A DNA stretch of 64,000 nt, taken from the NCBI RefSeq assembly GCF_000002985.6, contig NC_003281.10:434001-498000 (forward strand), in the 5' to 3' direction. This DNA comes from Caenorhabditis elegans (taxonomy: Eukaryota; Nematoda; Chromadorea; Rhabditida; Rhabditidae). Positions within the stretch are counted from its first letter, which is position 1. Each line of letters begins with the position of its first letter. Below, piece by piece: positions 1-10,910 of the stretch. Position numbers and translations under genes: made by a program. The notes below the pieces were generated by a model. The model was not told the origin of the DNA. It saw only the letters and a program-made list of their open reading frames with translations, and did not search any database.

Positions 1-910
1 AAAATTGGTTTTTGTTATAGATTAGCTATAAAATTTTTTTAAATTCAACAATAAATAATTTTTTGAAAAAAAAACCAACAATAACTAGTTTGGCAGACAT
101 GGTGCATCGACAAAAAATCTTGGTTCTTTTTAAAGAATACTAAGTAATTTGAAACGAATATTTTGTTAGTTGACAATTTTTAAAAAAACTGTCAAAGTTA
201 GGACAGACATGGTGCATCGTTTGAAAATTGAAACTCTTATTATTTGGCAACTTTGACCTATCTTAATTAATTTTTAAACTATAATTCGATAATTTTTCGA
301 GAAAACCAGAAATAAGCAAGATGATACTTGAAATATTGAAACTGTTAACTTTGTTAGTGTGAAATTTGCCATTCTTCATGCGTCTTTAAACTTGGATTAC
401 TGTAATTCTTCATCCAATTTTTGATCTCTCATTTCTCTCTCAGTTAACGTAACTGTCGCCTAATCTCTTTATTTCCCTTATACAGCTAACACTTACACAC
501 CTCCCCCTCCCCCCATTCACCTTTCAACGAGAGAGTGCGTGAGAGAGAAGATACGCAGAGAAAGAGGGGAAAGATAGGCAACCGCCGGGCATGGAGATGT
601 CTCTGTATGTGTCCTAATTAGTACCCCCACAAGACAGACATTTGATACTTTTGTTTTTAGAAGATTTGCTTTTTCTTACTTTTCTTGTTAGCGGGTTAGC
701 GTAATTAGTTTAAAAAATGTTTTCCTTGGATTCTTGGGTTGAAAATCGATTTTTCTTCCTACAAAGGAAAAATGTTCCGTTTGTTTTTAACTTTTTACGG
801 CATTTGGGCTTTGGCCTAGTTTAGGCCTATATCCTAAGCTTGGGATTTGGCTTGCATTTTTGAAAACAAAAAAAAAACTTCTTATTGCAGGTAAACCTTA
901 CACATATTTA
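1..910. other. Upstream region of the first AFF-family gene
   Basis: AT-rich DNA with no coding exon that I can support. It holds a dispersed repeat at about 96-232 and a pyrimidine-rich then GA-rich stretch at about 480-580 (a C-rich run followed by GAGAGAG motifs). That stretch is the best candidate for promoter or 5' untranslated sequence of the gene starting at 911. A splice-acceptor-like TTATTGCAG ends at 890, about 20 bases before the ATG, and could be a trans-splice site or the end of an intron in the 5' untranslated region. Confidence 0.5.
96..232. repeat. Dispersed repeat containing GACATGGTGCATCG twice
   Basis: The motif CAGACATGGTGCATCG occurs twice here, about 105 bases apart. 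An inverted related copy lies at about 3855-3975 inside intron 5 of the downstream AFF-family gene, with CGATGCACCATGTC and CGATGTACCATGTCTGTC about 90 bases apart. Paired motifs at similar spacing indicate one dispersed element in two orientations. The family name is not known to me. Confidence 0.55.
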
Positions 911-3900
911 ATGGAAGAAGACTCACGGGAAGACGATTTCAATGGGAAAATTCGACGCAGCTTATGTGGTAAGTCTTATTTGTTGGGAAGTCAAAAAAAA
1001 AAAAAGAAATAAAACTTAAAATTGTCAATTACAGAATGGCTTGGCCCATTTGAAGAGTTTCATGATCGGGTAGCAAAGAATCAGCAGACTTCACGGCACG
1101 GGTTGATCAGGGTGAGCATTTTTTTTGGAAGATATAAAAAAATGTTAAATTATACAAAATAAAGAAAAAATGATTAAAATATGTTGTTAGTTGGAAAAAA
1201 TTACTTTCCGGCAAACCGGCAAATAGTCGATTTGCCGAACTTGCCGGAAATTTTCGAAAAAAAGGTTTTGCAATTATTTTTTTGGAAATTTCCGAATTTC
1301 AATTTCAAATTACAAAATTAAACGCATCCTATGAATGCTTCTGCATCTATTTTGAAAAGTAAGCAATTTCTATGAAAATATCTACATAGAAAAAAAGGAA
1401 AAATTCTAAATGACAAGTTTTAAGTGTTGCCGTGTGAAAAAATCTCTCTAGACATTTCCGGCAAATCTGATATCTGGCAAACGGCAAATCGTCAATTTCC
1501 GGCAAATCGGCAAATTGGCAATTTGCCGGAATTGAAAATTTCCGGCAAGTTGGCAAACCGGCAATATGCCGATTTGGAATTTTTGTACAGCTAACATAAA
1601 AAATGTATTTTAACGTGTGCTTCAAAAAATAAATTTATAACTAAATTTAACGTAAAAAATATATCAAAAATTTCCAAATTAAAAAAAAAAACTTTATTTC
1701 GAAATTTTCCCGTTAAATTTCCAGTTGTCTCAAAATTGTGTGAATTTTTGCAGAATTCTACTTAAATATAGGTATTCAAAACGTTTTTTTACATGAGTTT
1801 TCCAATTTTTGGTAAAAATCAGCAGGGATTTTTTTTCGAAAAACCTTTTTTTCAAAAACATTTTTCCAGTCTAAAATGAAGCCCCGCCCATCTCCATTTG
1901 TCACGTTACAAGCTCCGCCCCACGAATCGCCAAGTCATGTGCCTGTCCACGTGGCGCTTCAAAGTATGAAAAATCTGGTTGATGAGAGAATCACTGAGAT
2001 TACACATCATGAATTTGCTGATTTGAAAAAAGGAATGAATAATGTGAAGAGCAGTGCCACGTCATCAACGGATAAAAAACGAAAAATTGGAGAAGATGAG
2101 GATAGTCAGATTGAAGTGAAACGGAAAAAGGAATCCAGGAATTGTAAGTTTTTTTTGTGGAAAAAAACAATGGACGGAAAGTTTGACCTACGCAAAATTG
2201 CGGGAAAATTCCATTAGCAGTATGTAGCGTCACACGTGTTTCACAAATACACGTGGCGTCAGAGTGTCTCAATTCGGCTTGATCTACGTAGATCTAAAAA
2301 AATGCGGGTGGAGAGACGCAGAGTTCTCAACTGATTTCGCATGGTTGAAAAAATTCCCGCATTTTTTTGTAGATCAAACCGTAGTGGGACAGCCTGGCAC
2401 CATGTGCAAATATAAGTTTGGCGGGAAATTTGAAGTGAAAATTTTATTTTTTGAAATAGTTGGCTTTTAATAAAAATATTTTTGGCGTGAAAATTGATCT
2501 ACAAAATTGGCTGGAAAATTATTTATATACTGTGTGACGTCACAAGCGGTTTCAGAAATAAACGGAAGTTTGAATTTATTGAAAATATTTGTATTTGAAA
2601 AAATAATAAATTTTCCAGACATTCCCCCTTCAACACCGGATTCGGGTACTCACTCCACCGAAAGTGATATGATCGAGGAGCCGAATTCTGATGAGGTGGC
2701 TGCGATGCTCAGTATCATGAAAACGTAGGTTTTGGGTCAGCCTAGCAGCCATAACATAGCCACATATGAATACCTACAAAAATTGTATTTGAATATTCAG
2801 TACATATAAAAATCTAAAATTTCAGACTGGACACTCCGAAACTCTCGCCGCTTCCGAAAGACTTCAAAGTGGTGTGCAAGGAAGATGAGCAACCAGGACC
2901 CTCTTCATCCAAATTCCCATCGGACAGTTCAGTATCAGCTGCCTCGACATCTCGGGAGTCCACACCGGAGCCCAAACTCTTGGGTACTCTTCGGATAAAG
3001 GCTCTGAAGCCAGAACGGGTGCAGAAGCTCATTGAGCTTGCGAAGACCCGAGGGAAGCTGACGGATGTTGTGGAAGTTGAGAAGAAGGTTGTGGAGAAAG
3101 TGGTTGAAAAACAGGAAAAGAGAGTTCTGGAACCTCTTCCACCTCCACCAAGGCCCCCATCGGTTCCAGCGGTCCCTGCGGTACCCACACCTTCTAGAGA
3201 CCCAATACTTGGCCCAGGATCCGGATCCGCTCGGAATTCTCCACTGCCGCCACAAAAACCCGCCAACAAAACGGTTCAGAGTCTTCAAGGGCTTCAAGGT
3301 TCCAGTCGAACGATGAGCCCATCACCAAGAAACATCCGATCAACCACTCCATCGGTACCATCAAGGCCCCCATCTGCTCTGTCTACTCACAGCCATGTGG
3401 AAACGGAGGTGGCCGCAGTGGCAACCACGTCGGCGCCAGCAGAAGCATCGGCGGCAGTAAAGCCGAGATTTGTGTGCCAGTGGTCACATGCGAGATTGAA
3501 AAAAGCCCAGCGAGTTCCGTTTCCAGGTGAGTACCTACTTCTTAGATTTAGGTTTAGTCTTAGGCTTAGGCATAGGCTTTGGCTTAGGCTTAGGCTTTGG
3601 CCTATACTTAGGCTCAGGCTTAGGCTTTGGCGTTGCCTTAGGCTTGGGCTTTGCCTTAGGATTAGGCTTAGGAATAGGCTTAGGCCTTAGCTTAGGCTCA
3701 GGGTTAGGATTAGTCTTAGACTCATTCTTAACAATAGGCTTAGACTTTGGCATAGGCGTGGGCTTCAACTTAGGCTCAGGCTCAGGCTTAGGCTTAGGCT
3801 ATGGCTCAGGCTTCGGAGTAACGAAAGTCAAAATTGGGAACGTAGCGTCTAACTTCCAATCGATGCACCATGTCAGGTTAAAACATTTATTTTTCGATTT

Positions 3901-5830
3901 AACCAATATTAACAGAGACAAAATATTACGACGTTTTCCTGTTTTGTCGATGTACCATGTCTGTCTTAACTTTTACAGTTTATACCTCGGCTCGCTTTAG
4001 GTTTATCAAAAAATTTTCAACTGACAAAATATTTATGGTTTCTTTTTCTACATATTTCCAGTTATAAATCTATCAATATTTTCAAATTGAACCAAGATAT
4101 TTTCCTCCAAACCCAGTTACATTTTTCAGACCCTTCATCAACCTCCACCAAGACAAAAGGAGAGTTCTATCATGCTTTGGCAAAGGACTGGAAGTCAAAA
4201 GCCGACAATAGCAAGGATCGTGTGACTCGTCCCCTCAACTACATGCTCTCCAGTGTATTTTTTGTACTTGAAGCCATCTGGAAAGCTGACAAGGAGCGGA
4301 CAACTCAATCCAAAATGCAATGCGCTTCGATCTATCGGGACACTTATGAGCTTCTAGGGTTAGTTTCTGGGACTTTGGGATTTTTTAAAAATTGATGAAT
4401 AATTTCAGAGTCGCCGTGTTTCAAGGTGTCCGCGACACCGACGATTCCCTGGCGGTTCACATTTTGCCACGTGTCAAAGTGATCGGTCAGGTGATGCTAG
4501 CTGTGATGCAGTATCAGATGTATATTTTTAGATCAGAGGTATGTTTTTTTTTCCTTAAAATAAAACTTCAAAAGTATACAAGCACTCTGAACTGGAGAAA
4601 TTCTGAAAATCTGAAAATTCAGGTTCTGAAAAAAAATCCGATTTATCAACACTAATATTCTAAATTCTAAATTCTAAATTCCAAATTCGAAATTCTAGCA
4701 AGCAATAAAAACAATGTCACGATTGGACATGCGAGAAGTCTCCGAATCCATCGACATTCGACCGGTGTCCCGTGCATCCGACTCCTCGTCAGTTCATTCT
4801 CAGCATCTAACAGTCCCCACAAACAAAGCGGTGACGTCAGTGGCTCACGGGACCCCCAAACCATCCCCGTCCGCCGGATCGACACCATCTGGTCCAACTG
4901 GGGCACCTGTAATCCCATGGATCGCCAGCATTCAGGCTTGTCAGAATATGGTAAGGTTTTGTGGAAGTAGACAATTTTTTTGATTTTTTTGCAGAGGAAA
5001 TCAATAAAATCGGATAAAAATAGTAGGAAATGTTTTTAAAAAGTCTTCAAAAAGATAAACTGGGACTAAGCTAAGGCTTAGGCTTAGGACTAAGCTTAGG
5101 ACTGAGCACAAGCCCAGGGACTAAGACTAAACCTAAGCCTAAGCTTAAACTTTTGCTTTATCAAAAGTATGTTAATTTTTATGAAAAAAAACATGGATTT
5201 TGAAATTTTTTCTGTGACCATGTCCCAAATTTTTTTTCTAAAAAGTTGATTTTCCAGGTCTCAATGCCCCAAATTGTCTACGATGCCTACAAATCGCAGC
5301 TCAAAACTGCCAACGGGTTGATGTTGGCCAGTAGATATTGGGAAGACTCGAAAACTCTGTCAAATATTATCGATTCAGGAACTTTTGTCAAAGAGTAAGT
5401 GACAATATGATAGAAAGTGTTATGTTAGTTATTTTTTGTCAGTTGATAATTTTTGATAGAGCCAGCTCATTTTGCTCACATTTTGGTTCATGTTGAAAAT
5501 ATTAGAAAATTTGTAATAACGGCTTAACCAAGACTAACCACAGTTTTTAAATATAATTTTAAATTTTTCAGCGTTGAATCTATCGTCGGAAAATCCATCT
5601 CAATGGACATGCAATTCGCCGATCTTGCCACATTTGTGCTCACCGCCGTCGGAAGCCTGAAGGCCGAGTACGAGGAGGAGCAGAAGCAGCCGGCAAAGCC
5701 AATTCTGGCAAAAGTCAAGAAGGGCCTGGACTTGGCAATCAGGACGGGAACTTTTCATTCTGATAGGCCACCTCCAGTGCACCGCCCGTCAAATAACACT
5801 CCCGATGGAAAAGCTCGTCGGAAGCAATAA
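911..5830 (+). CDS. affl-2: AF4/FMR2 (AFF) family protein, 10 exons, 740 aa
   Basis: Exons: 911-968, 1035-1111, 1870-2143, 2619-2724, 2826-3526, 4130-4358, 4409-4538, 4699-4950, 5258-5394, 5572-5830. All phases agree, giving 740 codons. AFF proteins are nuclear scaffolds of the super elongation complex, which brings P-TEFb to paused RNA polymerase II. The C-terminal third (about residues 405-740) matches the AFF C-terminal homology domain in plan: helices around [20 protein letters not shown], a long polar loop (SSSVHSQHL), then [16 protein letters not shown] bipartite basic nuclear localisation signal (KKRK about 114, KRKK about 129) precedes a Pro/Ser-rich linker with [18 protein letters not shown] charged repeats. 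The following gene is a tandem paralogue. The symbol rests on my memory that the C. elegans AFF homologue affl-2 lies on chromosome III and needs a bipartite signal. The family call is firm; the symbol is less so. Confidence 0.82.
1195..1580. repeat. Degenerate CGGCAAAT/ATTTGCCG palindromic repeat, intron 2
   Basis: Rich in CCGGCAAA and TTTGCCGG words. It shares a longer segment (AATCTCTCTAGACATTTCC and flanks) with the inverted sequence at about 46183-46391 in the mat-3 intron, so both derive from one repeat family. The words resemble those inside the hAT-type element at 12281-12822, but no clean terminal repeats remain here. Confidence 0.5.
2236..2412. mobile_element. Inverted-repeat element (GTTTGATCTAC family), copy 1
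   Basis: Lies in intron 3 of the first AFF-family gene. One end reads TCGGCTTGATCTACGTAGATC and the other GTAGATCAAACCGTAGTGGG, with internal AATGCGGG and CCCGCATTT arms, so it folds back on itself. Related copies lie at 7255-7440, 21233-21330 (partial), 53205-53393 and 63174-63362. Non-autonomous; no coding capacity. Confidence 0.6.
3536..3818. repeat. Interstitial telomere-like (TTAGGC)n degenerate array
   Basis: About 280 bases of TTAGGC with single-base variants (TTTGGC, TTGGGC, TTAGTC) inside intron 5 of the first AFF-family gene. TTAGGC is the nematode telomere unit. Because the unit is 6 bases, both strands stay open: one reads as Gly-Leu repeats, the other as Pro-Lys repeats. Those open frames are artefacts of the repeat. 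Confidence 0.85.
5065..5150. repeat. Telomere-like repeats in inverted arrangement
   Basis: Intron 8 of the first AFF-family gene. The left half carries GGCTTAGGCTTAGG and the right half carries CCTAAGCCTAAGC, so a short hairpin of telomere-type sequence can form. Smaller telomere-like patches also occur at about 5906-5931, 22985-23031 and 29645-29672. Confidence 0.65.
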
Positions 5831-6319
5831 TTTTGTCTTTTTTTTCTAGGCTGGTCCCCCCCCCCCATACTTGATATCACGGTTGTCTTGTGCATTTGAG
5901 CTTTGGGCTAGTTTAGGCTTAGGCCTAGACACTACCAAGCTGCACGGACCGTTATTTTTCCCCTCATTTGTTTTTTCTAGGCCGGTTCCCATACTTATTA
6001 TCACGGTTCTCTTTGTGTATTCCATGCTCTTTCCAGTTCTCCTCTCTAGTCACACTGAGACTTATGAGTGTATACATTTTCCAATTTTAATTATTACTAT
6101 TTCACTCTTTCTCTCCTGTTTCATATGAAGATACATTATTTGAATTTTAATTATGGAGTGCCCCCACACCTGATCAAGAGACGGCACATAGCAACGGGGG
6201 TCGGGTGAGAACTCCGGTGGGACTTTGACACATTGGATACCCGCGCGCACTTTTTCTTCTTCTCCTATTCTACATTTTCCCAGGCTTTGTTGTTATCTTT
6301 TGCCGAGCAGCACCCGAAT
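5831..6319. promoter_or_regulatory. Intergenic region and likely promoter of the second AFF-family gene
   Basis: It starts with the end of the upstream gene (a C-run at about 5857) and a telomere-like patch. From about 6173 to 6250 lies a GC-richer block containing GGCACATAGCAACGG. This closely resembles a block about 190 bases before the small membrane-protein gene at 10401 (GCCGTACATAGCAACGG at 10213-10228). Conservation between two unrelated downstream coding sequences suggests a duplicated promoter. No TATA box was seen. Confidence 0.45.
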
Positions 6320-9300
6320 ATGAAATCGGTGAGTTTGAGCAGCAATCTGAGGATTTCTTGTATTTTTGGGATTCTTTCATTTCTGGCGATCAGGATTTCG
6401 GTCAATTGCCAGAATATCAGATATGCTGCAAATTTTCAAATAGGTCCCTACAAAAATTTAGTCCTTATATCATGCTCCCAACTTTGACCAACCTTTAAAT
6501 AAATTCCCGAGTTTCAGTACTTTTATGCGGCATAGGTAATCTACCCATAACTCAAATTCCAGGGCAAACCAAAACTTCCGCATACTTCACGTTCATTGAG
6601 CCCCGTGGGTTGTCTCCGTACCCGTAGAATGCTTGAAGAAATGGCCGGCCTCGTGGGAACTAAACCATTGAGCCAGCTTCCTCGAAGATTTGAGGACCTA
6701 CAAGATGATTCAACGGCTACCTCACCATCCTCTGACAGGTGGAATTGGATGGAAGATGAGAAGTCTAGTTATGGTAAGTCAGTGAACTGACCGACTGTTT
6801 TGTTTTCAACTGTACTTTACATGACAGTAAACTTCTGAGTTTGCCTATTTTTAGTCCTGGCGTGGTTTTTTTCAGCGCCGGCATTGCTCCTAATTACTGA
6901 AAAATATGAAAAGTCTGAGCAAGTTGCAGGCCTAATTTTGCAAACTTAAATAGACAGCATTTTCTCCTCGGAAAGTTAAATTTTACCATTCACATCTTAC
7001 CGAGCCGCAAAGGCCCCCACGCACCCTGGGTCTAGGGCACAGGGTCTTGGTCCAAAGTGCGAGGGGCGACAAAATCCGAAGCTAGCTACATGCATGTCAA
7101 ATGCTCAGGAACCGGCGATCCTTTGCCGCTCAAGCATCGAAATCTTTATATTTTCAGAAAGCCTCTCACTGACTCCATTCTCCTCTGTTTCCCCCAATAC
7201 CAGTAAGAAGTCTGCAACAGGGTAAGTTGTAGTAGGCTAGGGGTGGCGATAGGTAGCGTGGTCTCAGGCTGTCCCATTACGGTTTGACCTACAGAAAATG
7301 CGGGAATTTTTTCCTCAAAAAATGTGACAACGGCACGTTCTTAACCATGCGAAATAAGTTGAGAAGTCTGCGTCGAAATTCTCGCGATTCTCGTAAATCT
7401 ACGTAGATCAAACCGAAATGGGGCACTCTGACACGTGACTAGGCTCTTTTTTGAAAACTCCGATAATTCCAGACTTGAAACTCCAAAGTCTGCTGGAAAC
7501 CTACACAGCCAAGATAGGAATTTGTCGTGCTCAAAACCCAAGATAACTCCGGTATGGAAAGCCCCATCGGCTTTCCTCAAACCATGGAGTCCTAGAAAGA
7601 GATTCTCGTCTGTAGAGACTAATCCAGGGACGCCAAGGATTTATCTACCACCTCCACCTCGGCCACCACCCGTTCCTCCACTTTCTCCACCGGAGAGACC
7701 CGATATACCTCATGCAAGGGTCCTTCCACAGCGACAGAAACCGACGCCGAAACCGGACAAAGAAATTAGGATTACTGTTGGGTTTGGGGAGCAAGTGGAT
7801 CTTGAGCCAACATTTATTTGTAAGTGGAACCATGCAAGATTGAGAGTTGCACAGGAAGTTCCAGTCCCCGGTGAGTTCGATATATAGGCCACGGACTGAA
7901 AAATTTTCTTTTTATTCAGACCTTTCCCAAGCCTCCGAAGAAGAGTTCTACACTAATCTGGCCAAAGAATGGAAGTGTCAAGCCACTCTGCCCAACACGA
8001 ATCCAATCGTTCGACGTCTGAAGTTTATGATTTCCAACGTTTTCTATGTTCTTGGAGCCATTGCACGGAATGACAGAAAACAGACGCCAGCTTCAAGACA
8101 ACAACTCGTTGAATTTTACAACGATACTTACACCATGCTGAAGTGGGTCTAATTTTCATTCCGGCCTGATTTCTGTGTTAGGGTGTTTTTCAAAATTCCA
8201 TAATCCTTACAGAATTTCCAGCAATGTCGGTTTTTTTTCCAGGGAGGCCCTGAACCAAAGCGTCAAGGACATCATTACCGATACCCTCGCAGCTCACATC
8301 TTTCCACGTGTCAAACTCATCTCCCTAGTTATGTTGTCAGTTATGCAGTACCGCATGTACCTTATCAGATCTGAGGTAAGGCAAATTTTTTTTAAAGGAA
8401 CACGGCTCTCAAGTGGAGTTGCAGAACACTTTCAAACAAATGACACGGCTGGAATCAAAAGAAGTCGCGGGATTCATTGAGAATGACCTGACAGCACATG
8501 GAGCTCTTGAACCACTAGTTGTCTCAGTAAGCTCGGATGTAGAATGGGTCTCTGAAGTTCAAAAATGTCAGAAATTCGTAAGTTTAAAACAAATTATTTT
8601 GCATTTGAATAGAAAATCTAATTCTGAACATTTTTGCGATTGAAAATTTTCGGATAGCTCTATCCCCCGCGGAGTTGTGCAACTTAGAACTTAGCGCAAC
8701 AAAAGTGTGGCAGGGGGAGAGACGCAGACAACTCGCTCACACTGCGTCTCGCACCCCTCCACACTTACTCGCCCCATAAACTTTAACGCTTCATATCTCT
8801 GCGGAACGTGAAGCTATCGCAAAACTTTAAAATGCAAATATGATTATAATTTTATTTTCTATTCAAATTTTTTAATAGGATAATTTTAAGGTCGCCATGC
8901 CAGAACTTGTGTACCAAACCTACAAATCCCAATTCAAATCAGCGAACAAACTGTTTTTGGCCAGCACACACTGGGAGGACTTCAAGGTTTTATTGGAGTA
9001 TATTGATGCCGGCAATTTTATTAAGGAGTAAGTCTCACTTGACTATTTTTTTGTTTCATCAGACAGATCTCAAAATGTTAAATTACAAAACTTGACGATT
9101 TTTGTTAATTATGAAAATACAAAAGTTTTTTAAAATTTCCAGCATCGAGTCGGTTTGCAAAAAGCCCATCGCAATGGATATACCCTTCGAGAATCTTGCC
9201 ACTTTTGTGCTCACCGCAGTTGGAAGCCTAATGGAAGAATATGAAAAGGAGCAGAAGCTTCCGGTGAAGCCTGTTCTGGAAGAAGTCCAAATGCGTTTCA

Positions 9301-9341
9301 ATTTGGCAAAGCAATTTGGAGCTGCACTGGAGTCCAATTAA
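6320..9341 (+). CDS. AFF-family paralogue, 9 exons, 512 aa
   Basis: Exons: 6320-6328, 6563-6773, 7158-7221, 7473-7870, 7920-8142, 8243-8375, 8425-8577, 8879-9027, 9143-9341. Phases agree and give 512 codons. The C-terminal half (about 228-512) aligns along its length with the gene at 911-5830: FICKWNHARL against [10 protein letters not shown], then matching helices and [15 protein letters not shown]. Intron positions and phases in that part are the same, so this is a tandem duplicate. The N-terminal half differs: no bipartite basic cluster like that of its neighbour, and a proline-rich stretch (PPPPRPPPVPPLSPPERP). The Ser/Thr/Pro loop of the neighbour (84 codons) is reduced to a 51-codon exon. 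The first coding exon is only 9 bases, ATGAAATCG. Exon 7 could instead begin at 8413. Function is inferred from the family only. Confidence 0.78.
6980..7130. other. GC-rich hairpin-prone block in intron 2 of the AFF paralogue
   Basis: A compositionally odd block in otherwise AT-rich intron. It contains CACCCTGGGTCTAGGGCACAG, where CCTGGGTCTAGGGCACAGG has inverted halves, plus AGGGGCGAC. There is no open frame of note and I do not recognise it. Confidence 0.3.
7255..7440. mobile_element. Inverted-repeat element (GTTTGATCTAC family), copy 2
   Basis: Intron 3 of the AFF paralogue. It starts near GGCTGTCCCATTACGGTTTG and ends near GATCAAACCGAAATGGGGCA, with AATGCGGGAATTTTT inside. It fills most of the 251-bp intron. 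Confidence 0.6.
8602..8874. mobile_element. Foldback element (GAGACGCAGAC family), copy 1
   Basis: Occupies nearly the whole of intron 7 of the AFF paralogue. Outer arms: TTGAATAGAAAAT and ATTTTCTATTCAA. Inner arms: CCGCGGAG and CTCTGCGG. The centre carries GAGACGCAGAC and CTGCGTCTC. Similar elements follow at 9491-9732 and 9845-10055, with a partial copy at about 21340-21560. Confidence 0.6.
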
Positions 9342-9490
9342 CCTGCAATTTTGTCCAAAATTATCCATACTTTTCATTTATTACATTCCCCGTCCTCAAT
9401 TCAAGATTTCAATTTTACCATACCCAGTTATATCACATGATGACAAGATTTCAAGAAAAAAAAGTAATTTGGCAAATTTGCAGCCAGTTA

Positions 9491-9732
9491 ATAGAAAATC
9501 AAATTTTAAACATTTTTTCAACTGGAAGTTTTTCTATAGCAATCACCTCCGCGGAGTTATACAGCTTTAAAGTTTTGACGGCTAGAGACTGTGGATGCGG
9601 GGAGACGCAGAGTGCGCGTCTCTCCCTCTCCACAATGCCTCGCTAGGAAACGTTTAAAGCGGCGTATCTCTGCGGAGAATATAGCTATCTAAAAATTTCC
9701 AACCGTGATAATGTTTAGAATTTGATTTTCTG
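9491..9732. mobile_element. Foldback element (GAGACGCAGAC family), copy 2
   Basis: Lies 150 bases after the AFF paralogue stop codon. Arms AGAAAATCAAATT and AATTTGATTTTCT, inner CCTCCGCGGAG and CTCTGCGGAG, centre GGAGACGCAG and CGTCTCTCCC. Together with the next copy it fills most of the 9342-10400 intergenic region, which has no coding exon that I can support. Confidence 0.6.
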
Positions 9733-9844
9733 CCGAGTGGCAGTACTGAAAATTTAATTTATGATACTTTGAAATTTTCGAAAACCTTCTTGAGCTATAA
9801 TCATCACAATAAATCGATAGCAAATTAATTTCAAACGAATTTTC

Positions 9845-10055
9845 TAATTTGATGTATTCTAATAGAACTAACCACCGCCAAGCTATCCACATTTTGAATC
9901 TGTGCAGTAAGAGAAAGAGACGCAGACGGCGCGTGCACTCTTGCTGTCTGCGTCCTCTCCTCTGTGACAAACTTCGAAAAGGCATAAATTTGAGGAGAAC
10001 ACATATATTAAAAAATTTCCAACCACAACATTGTTCAGAATTTGATTTTCTAGCT
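9845..10055. mobile_element. Foldback element (GAGACGCAGAC family), copy 3
   Basis: The centre reads GAGACGCAGACGGCGCG followed by GTCTGCGTCCTCTCC. The right end (TTCAGAATTTGATTTTCT) matches the right end of copy 2. The left arm is more diverged. Confidence 0.5.
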
Positions 10056-10139
10056 AACAAATTTATTTTTAAAAAATACCGCCGACCTCTTTTCCTAATA
10101 AACTTGATATTTTCCATCACACAACTCTATAATCATCAT

Positions 10140-10275
10140 TGACGTCAATCACTAATTAATGTTCCCACTATCTCGATCGAGAAGCACGGAGCATTATGCA
10201 CTAATCACGGAGCCGTACATAGCAACGGAGAGCGTCCCCTGAGAGAAGGGGAACTTGAGATTCACGCACTCGCTA
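10140..10275. promoter_or_regulatory. Promoter-like block shared with the upstream AFF paralogue
   Basis: Contains ATCACGGAGCCGTACATAGC followed by AACGGAG, then a small hairpin TCCCCTGAGAGAAGGGGA. It is about 130-260 bases before the ATG at 10401. The similar block at 6173-6250 sits the same way before the AFF paralogue. Shared sequence plus shared position suggests a duplicated promoter; no motif is identified with confidence. Confidence 0.4.
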
Positions 10276-10400
10276 CTTTACTTTTGTTATTACACTTTTC
10301 ACTGACTTTTCTTTCTCGTTTGTTGAAATTTGTTTGAAAGTTTGCTATTTTTCAGAACTTGGTACCACTTTCACTTACAATCTATTGTTTCTAAGGAGAT

Positions 10401-10910
10401 ATGCCTTTTGTAAGTTTGAACTCAAATTGGTGGTACTTATCAAAAAAGTGTTCAAACGCATTTTTGGAATTTTAACAGAAACCTATTTTAAAATAGGTAT
10501 CAGTGCAAAAAAAACTCGCTCTAAAATGTTTGAGACCAATTTTCCAATACTTTCGAGATTCTAAAAATTGCAAATTTCTGCAGAATTGAAAGAAAACGTT
10601 TTGGTTTTTTACTGCCATATGAAAGAATACATATTCAATTTTCAGTCTTTAAATATTTCAGAGCATCAACTCCTTCCCCTCCCTAGTCTCCACTGGAAAC
10701 ACTGTGGAAAGTTCAGAAGACTCCGACACCTACATTCCGCCTCCAACCAGAGATCAGAACATTGAGCGATCCCGAAATAATTTCAAACTTCTCTGCATCA
10801 TCGTTTTCGCCGGACTTTCTCTCTGGATCATCTTTGTCAGTGTCTTCGATCCATTCAAGACCAAGGGTGACGTCAGCGTTCCGAAGTTCCATCGGAGAAT
10901 GCCTCCTTAA
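10401..10910 (+). CDS. Small single-pass membrane protein, 2 exons, 85 aa
   Basis: Exons 10401-10409 (ATGCCTTTT then GTAAGT) and 10662-10910. The protein has a polar N-terminus (ESSEDSDTYIPPPTRDQ), one membrane segment of about 22 residues (LLCIIVFAGLSLWIIFVSVF) and a basic, proline-ended tail (FHRRMPP). There is no cleavable signal peptide, so a type II or tail-type topology is likely. A splice acceptor at about 10353 lies 48 bases before the ATG. It is followed by CTTGGTACCAC, which also occurs in the 5' untranslated region of the gene at 14830. The 9-base first exon, single membrane span and small size match that gene, suggesting diverged paralogues. Family unknown. An internal GTG or a longer first exon is possible, but the phase and donor support this start. 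Confidence 0.55.

Noticed and set aside
3527..4000. Long Gly-Leu-rich open frame and its Pro-Lys antisense
   Set aside because: Both come from the 6-bp periodic telomere-like array inside an intron whose flanking exons join in phase.
6181..6200. Possible RFX X-box in GGCACATAGCAACGG
   Set aside because: Only one half matches the X-box consensus; kept as an unnamed shared motif.
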